Source: Plakobranchus ocellatus (taxonomy: Eukaryota > Mollusca > Gastropoda > Plakobranchidae). From it: a stretch of DNA of 21,211 nt. Where the stretch lies: NCBI GenBank assembly GCA_019648995.1, contig BLXT01008189.1, positions 220,368 to 241,578 of the forward strand. The letters are read 5' to 3'. Below are positions 1 through 10,200 of the stretch, piece after piece; position 1 is the stretch's first letter; each line of letters begins with the position of its first letter. The position numbers and the translations under genes were made by a program. The notes under the pieces are model-generated. The model did not search any database, was not told the origin of the DNA, and saw only the letters and a program-made list of their open reading frames with translations.

Positions 1-38
<38 letters not shown>

Positions 39-39
39 G
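1..39. repeat. (TAA)n microsatellite
   Basis: About 13 uninterrupted TAA/AAT units open the window, so the array probably continues to the left. It lies in or beside an intron of the minus-strand propeller-like gene. Confidence 0.95.
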
Positions 40-77
40 GAATGTCATCATAACCTTAATCAGTCAGTATGATTCAC

Positions 78-122
78 CTTTCTGACTCTAAGCACAAGCT
101 TCAGTGGTCTCTTTTGCCAGTT
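78..122 (-). CDS. tentative small exon of the minus-strand propeller-like gene
   Basis: On the minus strand an AG at the end of GAAAGATCAG is followed by 15 open codons (NWQKRPLKLVLRVRK) and a GTGAAT donor. The phase is 0 at both ends, which fits the preceding supported exon at 510-602. A TACTAAAT branch-like sequence lies upstream, but the pyrimidine tract is weak and nothing in the peptide identifies a family. It could equally be chance. Exons further 3' of this gene must lie left of the window. Confidence 0.25.
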
Positions 123-509
123 CTGATCTTTCAGATTCATTTAGAAAGATTTAGTAAAGGTTTTAGAAAACTGTGTTTCTTGTTTTTGTCAATTATTTAA
201 AGCTTTATGGCAGTTTTATTTTATTTTTTTATTTATTTATTTTTTTTTAAAAAGAAAAAGTTCAACACATTTATAAATAACAACTAAGTATAGAACGAAA
301 GCCAGCCCAAACATGTGACAGTTTATCTGCCTTTTTCCCAAATTATTGCTCTCGTTGGTTTTGCTTGGGAAAAAATGTAACAATAGCAAATAAGCCATTG
401 AGGATTAGATCTTGTTCAAAATGGAATGCAATGTTATAGGGAGTTAGCTAGTATTGGTGCAATCAAAACAGCGCATATCTCTCTATTGGAGAAAACAACA
501 TAAACTTAC

Positions 510-602
510 TTTGGTGCCAATAATTGCAACTTGTTGTCCAGTCAAAGTCTGCCACCAAAGAACACAAGTAACATGGCCTGGAAAGTTCAGCAATATGATT
601 TT
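510..602 (-). CDS. exon of an unidentified beta-propeller/WD-like protein
   Basis: On the minus strand an acceptor (CCTTTCTGAG) is followed by exactly 31 open codons and a consensus GTAAGT donor, phase 0 to phase 0. The peptide runs KIILLNFPGHVTCVLWWQ and ends QQVAIIGTK. A hydrophobic strand, a PGHVTCVLWW turn and a second hydrophobic strand ending in G-T are what one blade of a WD/propeller repeat looks like. It matches the exon at 2729-2901 in phase and style. The gene continues to the left. I cannot name the family. Confidence 0.7.
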
Positions 603-791
603 CTCAGAAAGGTAAGAGTTACATCATGTTATGGAACTAAACATGTACACAAATTAATACACATTTACAGCAGAGCTTGCCTACAATCGAAGTGACAGAG
701 TTGGAAAAACACTCTCACTGCAAAAAAGTGCAACTGAGGGGGTGTAAGACCACGATCCATTTTTTTAATTTGCTGCATAATTGTCTCCTAC

Positions 792-842
792 CTTCAAACA
801 AAATTCTGATGTGACTCGTGAGGTGCCCACAGAAAAATAGTA
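792..842 (-). CDS. tentative micro-exon of the minus-strand propeller-like gene
   Basis: A strong acceptor (CCCTTTTTCCTGGCTTAG on the minus strand) precedes 17 open codons (YYFSVGTSRVTSEFCLK), followed by a GTAGGA donor. It is phase 0 at both ends, so it could sit between the exons at 2729-2901 and 510-602 without breaking the frame. The splice signals are good, but the exon is short and the peptide is not recognisable. The two flanking exons can also join directly in frame without it. Confidence 0.3.
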
Positions 843-1299
843 CTAAGCCAGGAAAAAGGGAAATGCATTTTCAGGTGTGCTCCTTCCTACTTCATATGTG
901 CATGGGTTTGGGTGAACCATAACTGATGGCTAATTCTTTGATTCTCTGCTAGAATAATGATTTGAAAAAAGCTGTGATCTGGCTTGTTTTCTACTTCTTT
1001 GTATGAAAAAAATGTACAAGTGTCTGTGATGGTTGAAGTATCATGTGGGATCGAATGGATGTAGCAAAAGAATTAAAATATCTGTCAACTAATAAGTAAC
1101 TGATAGTGAAAGACCTAGACTTTATTAAACTAAAACACAAGATATGTTATGACTCCCTTTATCTCTTCACAGTTACACCAGAAGACCTATGATATGAAAA
1201 AATAAACAAGCAATCGTGAATCAATATCTTTTTCCTCCATTTCTCTCTCACAACCTTTCATGTCAAAACACTAAGTAAAAGATATAGTATAGACTTTAA

Positions 1300-1462
1300 T
1301 CTACATTCGCCACAATGCCTACGAGTGCCCCATCACAAGTCAATGCAACTCCACTTTCTTTCTCTCTGTTTTCCTGCAAACATTTCCAGCATCTCCACTA
1401 TTGACAACAACATACTGTATGTCATGAGTGATCAACCATGCACCTAAGTCTTGTTGCAATCC
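1300..1462 (-). pseudogene. decayed S1 (trypsin-like) serine protease fragment
   Basis: Minus-strand translation gives ITHDIQYVVVNSGDAGNVC in one frame, then ESGVALTCDGALVGIVA in another. Together these resemble the C-terminal core of S1 proteases: the I-x-x-x-M-I-C-V stretch, the Cys before the active-site loop, and the loop itself followed by L-x-C-D-G-x-L-V-G-I-V. The catalytic GDSGGP motif is not preserved, since ESGVA stands in its place, and a frameshift separates the halves. No matching N-terminal His or Asp exons are visible nearby. It lies inside an intron of the minus-strand propeller-like gene. The likely reading is an old fragment of a host protease gene. The assignment rests on pattern similarity over about 40 residues. 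Confidence 0.4.
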
Positions 1463-2493
1463 CTTTACAGGCATGAATATTTAAGTTTAGATTTTCATGA
1501 CAATGTATACTTTTTTTCTTTTCCTAAGAAACCATTTGAGAGTATCTTCTATAACACTGAGTGTTAACTTATGTGCTGAAATAAAAATAGGAAGAGGATT
1601 CAGTATGTATCTATATAGACCTTTTTATGCCTGTTACATAATAGACCAGGTAAACATTTGGCAAGCTATGCTAGTTTATCGCACTTTAATGATGATACTA
1701 TCTTATTCGTTGTTATATTTTTTAACTACTGCTCAAAAGCTTCTAATAAGCATGTGTTTAATGCAATGTATTTGAAGCAAATTCTGTGCAAATAAAACAT
1801 GCTTTTCTCTCTCAAAACTTTTCTCTGGCTTTTGAATATTCCTTTTAAATGCCTCCACCTCTCCCTGCATTGCCAAACAAAGGTGTTGCAAAAAATTATG
1901 CAAATGCTATCATCTGTGAGTTTTTTTCAATTCAAAAACCATCTACGATGAGAAGATGAAGAGCTGCATGGAGGCTATGAAGAAAAATATACACTTTTCG
2001 AAAAAAAAAAAATCCAGCTTTCCCTGATGCCGCATAAAATCACTGTAAAACTGTTAAAAGAAATCATTCCTAGACAAGTAAATGTGATATCATATAAACA
2101 CACCGAATAAGTGAACAATGTGAGCAGTTTCTCTGGTAAGTTTTGTCTAAAGCGACAAATGATTATTTCATGAAAGAAAGAATGCCTTTTTACCATTTAA
2201 CCTTAAGCAATGTTTAAAAACACAAATCGTGTCTCACCACTAGGTATTTTGAAAGAGCACACAGTCACATCATCTGTTTTAAAGAGTTGATTTACAACAG
2301 CATTAGGATTCTGTGAATAAAACGTGTAAATCACAATTTTAAACAAAGATAAACACAGTATGTTCGGTTGACTAATAAGCAGATCATAAAAAAAATTATT
2401 GAGGAATATTTATTGCAAATAATACTTTTTATGAAAATATAATATTCCTATATTCTGCTTGCCAATAATCAACCATCTGTGAATTTGAAAGGA

Positions 2494-2543
2494 GAGAGAG
2501 AGAGTGGGTTGGAGGAAGGAGATGGTGGGGGAGAGAGAAAGAG

Positions 2544-2642
<99 letters not shown>

Positions 2643-2673
2643 GAGAGAAAGACAGACAGACAGACAGATAGAC
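2494..2673. repeat. compound (GA)n-(TA)n-(GA)n-(GACA)n microsatellite
   Basis: A GA tract leads into about 20 TA units (around 2548-2587), then a longer GA tract, then two GACA clusters ending near 2673. The outer tracts are purine-rich on one strand, and the TA core is self-complementary. It sits in the intron directly downstream of the propeller-gene exon at 2729-2901. The long minus-strand open frames across it are low-complexity artefacts. Confidence 0.95.
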
Positions 2674-2728
2674 ATCTTTTACAGCATAAAACAAGAACTG
2701 GCATTTCAGAATGTGCCAATTAACTCAC

Positions 2729-2901
2729 CACAATGGAGAGGGCTGGAAGTATGTAAAGCTCATTAGAGCTTTCTGTTGCAATAAGCAGCCATGACAGCGT
2801 TGGATCAAAGCACATGGAGGCAATTGTTTTATCAGGTAACCATGGCACTTGTTTAATGATTGGCGGCTTGCCTGTGACATCATAGCGTAACAATAGATAG
2901 T
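2729..2901 (-). CDS. exon 2 of an unidentified beta-propeller/WD-like protein
   Basis: On the minus strand an acceptor (CATTTTCATTCCAG) precedes 173 nt and a consensus GTGAGT donor. The first two bases complete an Asp codon begun by the exon at 3506-3647, and 57 codons follow. Recognisable stretches are YLLLRYDVTGKPPIIKQVPW, then LPDKTIASMCFDP, then LSWLLIATESSNELYILPAL. The order strand - turn - (I/M)CFDP - SWLLIAT - x - LYILPAL is typical of consecutive propeller strands (compare the 'xxFxPxGxxLLxxxxDxxLxLxxL' of WD proteins). This supports a beta-propeller N-terminus but does not identify the protein. Confidence 0.85.
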
Positions 2902-3505
2902 CTGGAATGAAAATGTTAGGTTGTGAGTCAGAAAGTGAATGTTTTTTCATTTGCAAGTCTCAGGGTCGGTTCACTAGCTATTGCGCAACCAACCTACTAT
3001 AAAAGGAGTCTAGTTGGTGGTTTTACAAGATTTACTTTTTGTTAAAAGGGTCAGAAATTTCTAATTTATCCATCTATGTAGACCTTCCTCTAGAGATGCT
3101 GAAGACTTTCTGACATGGTGATGAGTTCCAGTTCATTTCAGTCATGAAGATCAGCAACTGGACTCATGGTAATTTTATAATAACCAAAGAGCAGTTTTGT
3201 TCATACAGAAGAAGCAGTGGCAATTAACACTTTAATAAAACAGAACTGATATAAATAAAAACAGGACAACGACCAAAACAAATTTAAGTCATTATTTTTT
3301 TTTTAATTGGCATCTCTTCAGCACATCAGTACACTGATGAAGACATTTAAAAAAATAGGAAATGAATAAGGCAAATCACTGAATGTGACAACTGCTCATA
3401 AAATGTTAATAAAAATGCAATCGCTACAAGTAAAATAGACAATAGCAAAAATCTTATTCTCTTCATCGCCAGGTTCCCGTTATTTGTGTGAGCTTCAGTG
3501 CTTAC

Positions 3506-3647
3506 CATTTGTGCATAGCAAAGCAAGAAAGCTTATCTCTCCTTCCTCTTTCCATGCAAAACAACGGATGCCAACGTTCCCATGATTTTGACTGGACTTG
3601 GTCCCCTTAACTGATAAAAGCTTAACAAACTCAAATAATTCGTACAT
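3506..3647 (-). CDS. first coding exon of an unidentified beta-propeller/WD-like protein
   Basis: Minus strand, start ATG at 3647-3645, giving 47 codons plus one base and then a GTAAGC donor. The protein begins MYELFEFVKLLSVKG and continues through NVGIRCFAWKEEGEISFLAL. The R-C-F-A-W-K-E-E-G stretch is a typical propeller-strand pattern. With the next exon it gives a continuous 105-residue N-terminus. I chose this Met because a TGA lies in the same frame 60 nt upstream with no other ATG between. An acceptor-like TTTTACTGCCAG ends at 3716, so the exon may begin there with about 68 nt of 5' UTR. The gene is divergent from TAF6. It may belong to the large trafficking or lysosomal propeller scaffolds, but that is a guess. 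Confidence 0.8.
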
Positions 3648-3715
3648 CACAGGTTGTCGGTGACGTGTACGATGGATGTATGTCCATTTGAAAAGAAAAT
3701 CAAATCATCTGAGTC

Positions 3716-4190
3716 TGGCAGTAAAATAGATTATAAATTAAAATATCTGAACAGGTTTGACTGAAATCTCGGATTGATTGCTACATCAACTAAAGAATAA
3801 CAACAACAACAACAACAAAATTCTGGCAGACTGTAGGCAATCCGCAGCGGCACCTCCAACAAATAAACAAAAACAAAGTCATGTGACAATTTCTGTTCAG
3901 AGTAGTTCATCTTTATCAGTACTGTGTTCAATAGCTGCGGCAATACATATAGTTGGTAGGAGGTAGCATAAAAGCAGTGTTTAGAGATGGTTAATTTTTA
4001 TGGATGGTTTTAATCGCTGCTGAACGGTTTATTCTATAGCTGTCGCTATGAACGAAACAAGACTGTTATTTTAATCCTGGTTGGAAAAAGAAACGTTGTG
4101 AATCTCCCCCATCCCCGCCAAATTAAGAATATTATTGCCCATGCTATGAATAAAAATGCCCACTATGTAGCCTACATTTGTACTGCGTAC
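3716..4190. other. upstream flank of the propeller-like gene, nothing recognised
   Basis: This holds a short AAC run at 3799-3818 and otherwise unremarkable AT-rich sequence. I find no clear donor that would define an upstream non-coding exon of the minus-strand gene. Confidence 0.5.
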
Positions 4191-4192
4191 TA

Positions 4193-4356
4193 CTGCTCCT
4201 CTGTGTCCACCCAGCACTGAATTGGTTGCTAGGCCTCGTAAGACTCGGCGAGGAAAACAATGACAAACTACATCAGAATAACGTATGCCAGAACAATCAG
4301 GGCCATAAGCCTAATTCCCTGATGCTACTTTTAAGCATGGAACACACTTTAGTTAC
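4193..4356 (+). mobile_element. old truncated copy of the tRNA-derived SINE
   Basis: This stretch aligns along its length with the body of the SINE at 15248-15501. Shared landmarks include GTCCACCCAGCACT, TAGGCCTC-TAAGAC, GAACAATCAGG and the closing CACTTTA-TTACT. It lacks the tRNA-like head with the promoter boxes, and shows many substitutions and small indels. It is therefore a 5'-truncated, considerably older insertion of the same family. Confidence 0.8.
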
Positions 4357-4388
4357 TATTGTTATTAATAATATCAAATTACGTCTAT

Positions 4389-4497
<109 letters not shown>

Positions 4498-5029
4498 GTG
4501 TAGTTCTATTATTCGGCATTGAACTGATAACTTTTACTATTGCTGCTGTTTTTAGTTTCACAAATGTTTTTATTTAACATGTACCAGCAATGTTAGGGTT
4601 GTGAATATATTTTTGGATCTCTATCTCAGATTACCACTTGATAATCTTAGCAATAAATGGGTTGAATGCAGAGGATGCAGGCATCCTAAGAATGAATGTA
4701 AAATTAATGACTAGGGGCAAACGGAATAATATGTAAAATTTCCACCAAGAGAGCAAAAATTGATTAACAAGTATAAAAAAAATTTTTTTAATTATATTTG
4801 GACTTATCAATTGCCTCTTTTATTTGGTTTCACTACCCACACTACATTGTCGAGTTGACGGGAACAAAAGAAGACTATTGATCTATAGTTTGTTTACTCG
4901 TGCAAGCCCTATTATTCCATGTTGTTCACAAAAGTATTTCACTGACATTAAAATAGTATTATAGTAATTGTGAAATGCTATAATGTCCTTTTTATATATG
5001 TTTTCTGATTGCAAACCCAACAGCACAAC

Positions 5030-5350
5030 ATGTGCGCACCATTTTGAAAATTAAACTATATGGAGCTCGCAGCCAAGCATCTTGCCCTCCTTTTGAAAGC
5101 CCGCTGCCGCTCTATTACGCACAGATTTATCGCCCACTAAGCGCTCTAGATTTATCGTACTCTGATATCGGTACTAAAAGAACCTAATCTTGAGCGATCT
5201 TTATTTAAACCACAAGATGGAGGCGACTAAAGTACAATTTTAAGGACATATTTACCAATATAAGGGTTTAGAACTTTCAATAATCACTGGGGAGATCGAA
5301 GTCAAGCGCAGTAGAGATAGACAGAGATTATCTTTAATTGAAAGTTTTAA
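5030..5350 (+). promoter_or_regulatory. candidate TAF6 promoter / transcription start region
   Basis: This patch holds more CpG than its surroundings (for example CCCGCTGCCGC and TAAGCGCTC). It contains ACAAGATGGAGGCG at 5212-5225, one mismatch from the YY1 element AAGATGGCGGC, which in animals often marks the start region of housekeeping genes. It lies between the divergent starts of the propeller-like gene and TAF6, so it could serve either. No TATA box or initiator is convincing. Promoter status is inferred. Confidence 0.35.
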
Positions 5351-5427
5351 TCCATGGACAATAAGTAATGGCAGCAACAACCTTATGTGATCCGAGAACA
5401 GGTTTGAATGAAGAAACATGATGGCCA

Positions 5428-5448
5428 ATGCCTGTTCCAGACAGGCAT
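5428..5448. repeat. short perfect hairpin
   Basis: ATGCCTGT and ACAGGCAT form a perfect 8-bp stem around a 5-nt loop. It lies inside the candidate 5' leader of TAF6. No protein partner or RNA role can be assigned. Confidence 0.5.
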
Positions 5449-5504
5449 CTAAAGGAAGAGGATGCCCGTATACGAAGAAGTTTTATATTTCCGTAGAATC
5501 GCTA

Positions 5505-6180
5505 CTGCTAGATCTACTTTAGTGAAAACTGAAGGGTGAAAATAACTTTGGCCCACCGCCCTTGGAGGAAAATATGAATGTTATTTTAATTCTCAACCTG
5601 TGATGCGAATAATCACTCTAAATTTTTACGCTATGTCCATAGTGTAGCTCTCACTTCTGAAAACTAAAAAGGGTTCTTAGTGTTTACTCTACAAATGGCC
5701 ACTCTGCAACTGGGAAAGAAGCCGGCCACTAATTTTTTTTAAAGCAGGGACGTTTAGGTTTTCTAGATGTACATTATCTAGAAATACGACCTTTAAATTC
5801 AGGTAAGATAGTCCATTTAATCATCCGACAGGATAACACCTAGATCTATGTAAGTTTTATTGGCTGAGCTCTAGATTCTAGAGCTAGGCTAGATGTAGAT
5901 CTAGATCTAGTAGTCATCCAATCGAGTGACTGTGAAGTATACCAAGAATTTTCAATCTAGATTTTTTACTCTAGATCTGGATAGATGTAGGCCTACACAA
6001 AAGCAACTTTGAAATTTAAAAATTTTTGCTCTATAACAAACTACAATGAATGACTACATCTAGATCTAGTACTTATTAATGAGGTGATGCCTCAACCAAA
6101 ATACCAAAGAGCGCGTTTTAGATCACTTTGTCTGCTGCAAATTACATTTGGAGAGTTATCTAGATCTAGATCTTTATCTT
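5505..6180. repeat. cluster of palindromic CTAGAT/ATCTAG motifs
   Basis: CTAGA occurs at least a dozen times in about 670 bp, where about one is expected by chance. Many copies are in the form TAGATCTAG or TCTAGATCTAGATCT (for example near 5840, 5870-5912, 5957-5980, 6059-6069 and 6158-6172). Spacing is irregular, so this is dispersed motif amplification, not a tandem array. Isolated copies recur at 6308, 6460, 10114, 11035, 11570, 13711, 19519 and 19624. Confidence 0.75.
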
Positions 6181-7137
6181 TTTTTTTTTTATCAAGACTG
6201 ACTATTGCTTATTATTCCATCACATTTTTGAATTGACAAATATTGATATGTGAGACATAATGGGGACAGTGTCATAACTCGCAAGTGATAATCCAGCCCA
6301 ACGACTTCTAGATTGACCTTCATCAGCTTCCGACAAAATGAAGAGGTTGCAGGCCAATTTATGTTTATTTTTATTGAGCTACTTTCACAGGATATCTCTA
6401 CAATTTTACACCCACAACCTCTTCATTTCATTTGTACTGGTAGCTGAAGAAAGGCAAATCTAGAAGTGGTTGGGCCCCAGTCTTTTCCACTAGCAATGGG
6501 ACTGAAAATTTTTGGGGAATCAGCAGACCACAGACCACAAATATTATCCACACCAACTGTGCATATTTCTTCCCCTTGAATTTCACAGCTTACCATGGCA
6601 ACTTTTCCTTACTTTTTATGATGCCTTCTTACAGCCATAAGTTCTTTAAACATAAGCTCTATTTCTATTGTATGCGAGTAAACTTGCATAATGTATTTTA
6701 GATAAGGCCTCAAATACGTTTGCATTGTATGCATGCTGCAGTGGGTAGTGTCAGAGACTAGCTGTAAGGACTACCATATGCTACATAATTTTTAGCTGTT
6801 GAAGAATATCTAATCAAAGACATTGCTGATTCTGTTTCTATTTGGCACCTAAAAAAAGAAGAGAAAAAAAAAGGATAATATGCTTTATTGGGGGTTTCAA
6901 ATATTTCATGAGTTATTATATTATACATGTGCAAAAAATCTAGTCTTGGTTCCCTTTCAGTGGTGAGCTTTGATGTATTTTATTATAAATAATTCAAATT
7001 TTACATCTTTGAATGATTTTAAAATTTCGGTGTGCCCACATTTTACTTTATTTTTGTTATATTTTTACAATTTCATGTTTCACCTTTTCATGGCTTTTAA
7101 AAATGATTTTTTTAATCGTTTATTATTTATTTGAAGC
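5803..7137 (+). other. TAF6: candidate 5' UTR intron of TAF6
   Basis: A near-consensus donor, TTCAG followed by GTAAGA, begins at 5803. A T-rich acceptor-like TTATTTATTTGAAG ends just before CAAACAACATGG at the TAF6 start. Together they suggest a non-coding first exon ending at 5802. No transcript evidence is available, and the alternative is an unspliced leader starting closer to the ATG. Confidence 0.35.
6281..6494. repeat. long imperfect inverted repeat (foldback, MITE-like)
   Basis: The left arm (6281-6353) and right arm (6411-6494) are reverse complements with scattered mismatches and small indels. Shared blocks include GCCCAAC-ACTTCTAGATT, TTC-TCAGCT and AATGAAGAGGTTG. The loop between the arms is about 57 nt, and weaker complementarity extends outward to roughly 6267 and 6505. 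There is no coding capacity. This is the architecture of a foldback or MITE-type DNA element, but no target-site duplication is clear. It ends about 650 bp before the TAF6 start codon. Confidence 0.75.
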
Positions 7138-7144
7138 AAACAAC

Positions 7145-7297
7145 ATGGCAGCTGAGAAAGAGAGCCGAGTTGGTTCTGTATTACCCTCCGAGTCCGTAAA
7201 AGTCATCGCAGAGTCTATGGGAGTCTCTGGCCTCAGCGATGAAGCCTCATCTTTTCTAGCAGAAGACATTTCCTACAGACTGAAGCTAATTATCCAG
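7145..7297 (+). CDS. TAF6: TAF6 coding exon 1: histone fold, first half
   Basis: 51 codons, from [20 protein letters not shown] to the exon end RLKLIIQ. It covers the first helices of the histone fold. The frame is open upstream to 7013, but the ATG at 7145 has a good context and matches where TAF6 proteins begin. The donor is GTATGT. Confidence 0.95.
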
Positions 7298-10200
7298 GTA
7301 TGTGTTATTCAAATTCAGGTTAACATGATATATAGAAATTTTATGTTTATTTTATGTTAAAAGTTTGTTAGTTTTAGGGATGTGGAGAAAGTTTAGTGGA
7401 GACGCTACTCGTCTGCTTTACCATTTCTTCAACTCTATATGCTTGCTCTTCTTCTCTATGCAAAAACTCCCACCATTCCACTCTTTTTCTCTCTTTCTCT
7501 CCTCTGTGTGTGTGTGTGTGGGGGGGCGGGGTGGAAGGGGGGAATACAACAGAAGATCTGAAACTGAACGTCTTTTTCATACTCTATATCATCTCCTTAG
7601 CCCCTAAAGTGACCTCAGCAACCTACAGACCAAAAAAATGTTGTGTGCTAGACTGTTATCAAATAAGCTTTTTGTATTATCTAGCCAAAGCAGCAGCTTG
7701 GTAGGACTGAAATGCATCCCTATGTGCATTGCAATGATAAGAATGTATCATTCAAGCATGTGAACGAAGACTTAGTTTAGTTCAGACTTAATTGCTAAGG
7801 GTATAAGGGCAATCTGCTGTGTTATTATAGCATATATCAGTTATGCTAATACCCCTGAACTTTTCATTTTGCAAAAAAAAAAAAAAAATTGATTGTGTAC
7901 CAGCTACAGGCATAGCAAAACTCCTAAGGTTTGCGATCATCCTCGCCCAGGCAAAGAGTGCAACACGTTTTTCTGACTATGCAGTGAATCTATGAGTGCT
8001 GTGTTTCTCCCTTGACTGCTGGAACATTGGCAGTCTGTCTGTTGTTCCACAGTGTGAAGTTATGCAATTTTTAAATCAACTTTCTAATCAAAGAAAGGTA
8101 CAATGAAAAATTCAGACGGCAAAATCAAAATCAGTAACCCAAAATTAACTGAAGCCGAAAGTTATGTGGCATAACTTGAATTTAAAAAAACAAACTTGAA
8201 GCCAACTTTCCTTTTTATAGTCTCTATAGATAGAAATGGATGCCTTGTATAGAAAATCAGACGTAGTTTTGGTCTAGTGCTTGCATTGGATCTGCTATTT
8301 GTTCAGAAATTTCATCTATCCTTCTCTCTCCTTAGAGATACATATGATTTTTTTTAAATTGGGTTCAAGTAAAGTGCCATTTTCTGTTCAGCCAATATCA
8401 GTCACCATCCTGTTCAGGTTTGTTCCTCATTTTCTCATTCCATGCTGCTCAAAAATATTTTCAATGGTATACCAAAAGAGCTAATTTAATGGCTTTGTGT
8501 CTAAAGCACCTTTTTCTTCCTTGTACAATGTTTGATTGTGATATCACTGCTCTGAACTGATTCTGTTGTTCAGTCATAAGTCCTTAGCTTTCTCTGTTTA
8601 CACAAAATAAAATAGAAAGGTTTTAATTTAAGGAGCCCAGATGCATGCATGGTCTTCCAGAAGTGTATATTGTTATTGATGAGTGTATGCACAATGTCAA
8701 TAATTAAAATTTTTTTTGTTTAGGAGGCAGAGAAATTGAGGCAGCACAGCAAGAGAAAGAAGTTGACTTGCAGTGATTTTGATACTGCTTTGCAAATGAA
8801 AAATGTGGAAGTAAGTTTTAATAATGGATGGATTTGAAATGTTTGCTCTTTCTTTAAATTCTTAACAGTGATTTTTTTTATTACATCAAGTTCCAGAGCA
8901 TAGTGATGGCTTTTTCAAAAATGTAATTACTAATGAAACAACTTTTGTTCATACTGTTTGAGTTGTCAGTAGGATGGAATAAAAAATTATTACCTATTAA
9001 AAAATTGAAAATTTTTTTCATCATTTGTTTTAATATCATTTTTGTGTGCCAAATATTGAACTATACACTTTTTCTTTATCTCAGGAGATTTATCTAAACT
9101 TGTGCTGTTTATTTAAACTAAAAAATCTTAGTCTACTATTGTTGTTGTTGTGATTGTCGTCGTCATTGTCATCGTTATCATTATCATCACCATATCATCA
9201 TCATCATAGCTCGTTTTGCTGGTACCATTATTGCTATTTTTGTTATTGATTTTTTAAGTATAGTTTCATACACCTTGTGTTTTTACAATTTTCGTTCCTG
9301 TATGTGTATGGATTGGAAAATTTTTAAAACATACTTTTCTCACGCATTCAGCCCATCTATGGAATGTCAAGCAAAGATGGCTACCTCCCGTTCCGACATG
9401 CCAGTGGTGGAGGCCGAGAAATCTTTTTTACTGAAGAAAAAGAAGTTGATCTAAACAACATAATGGCAGATTCAACGCCCAAAATTCCTGTGGATGTGTC
9501 CCTAAAAGGTGCAGCAATTTGATTTTTTTTTTTTCAAACATGAAAGGGTAAATAATAATGCCTTCGTTGTGTTTCCAGTATAAGAACACTACCTTATTGT
9601 GAAGCAAAGTTGAACAGCATAGTGTATACTTTGAACAATTTCTCTTTTAGGCTTCCTTAGACAAAAAAAAAATTATAATTTCAATTATTGTGCCAAAGAT
9701 ACAAGCTATATAAAAGTAAAATTTGATATATATATTTCTTTCACATATAATCATCATAATTGTTTTAAATCATTGTGAAGTTTGCATATTTTTCCGTATT
9801 AATTCGACTAGGTTTATTCCCAAACGTTCACATAGATTTGTTACCAATTTGTGTTGTGAGAATATTTTTCCTCTCTTCAAGTTTGGGTATTTTATTCAAC
9901 CAGGGGCATAACTTTAATTATTTTGGAGGTAATAGTTCAATATTTTTTACATTGGCAACATTCGTGTCACATTCTCACTGAAAAAGTGCAGGCCTATCCT
10001 ATTCTAGTAAAGTACCTTTACTTCAATACAATAAGCCTAAACCTGAAATAAAGTACCTTTACTTCAATAAGGTAGGCCTAAATTTATTTAAGTCAGACTG
10101 GCTAGTAACTGCCTCTAGATCCATATTGCTGTACATATTTTAAACCCAGAGATGAGCAAGCTATTAACTGAAATAATAAGCAAATGGTAATAATTGTGTG

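Noticed and set aside
2410-2719. Long minus-strand open frames rich in Ser-Leu and Tyr-Ile
   Set aside because: They are translations of the GA/TA/GACA microsatellite and have no independent support.
7013-7144. N-terminal extension of TAF6 from an upstream in-frame ATG
   Set aside because: The extra residues are hydrophobic intron-like sequence without family similarity. The ATG at 7145 has a better context and matches known TAF6 starts.
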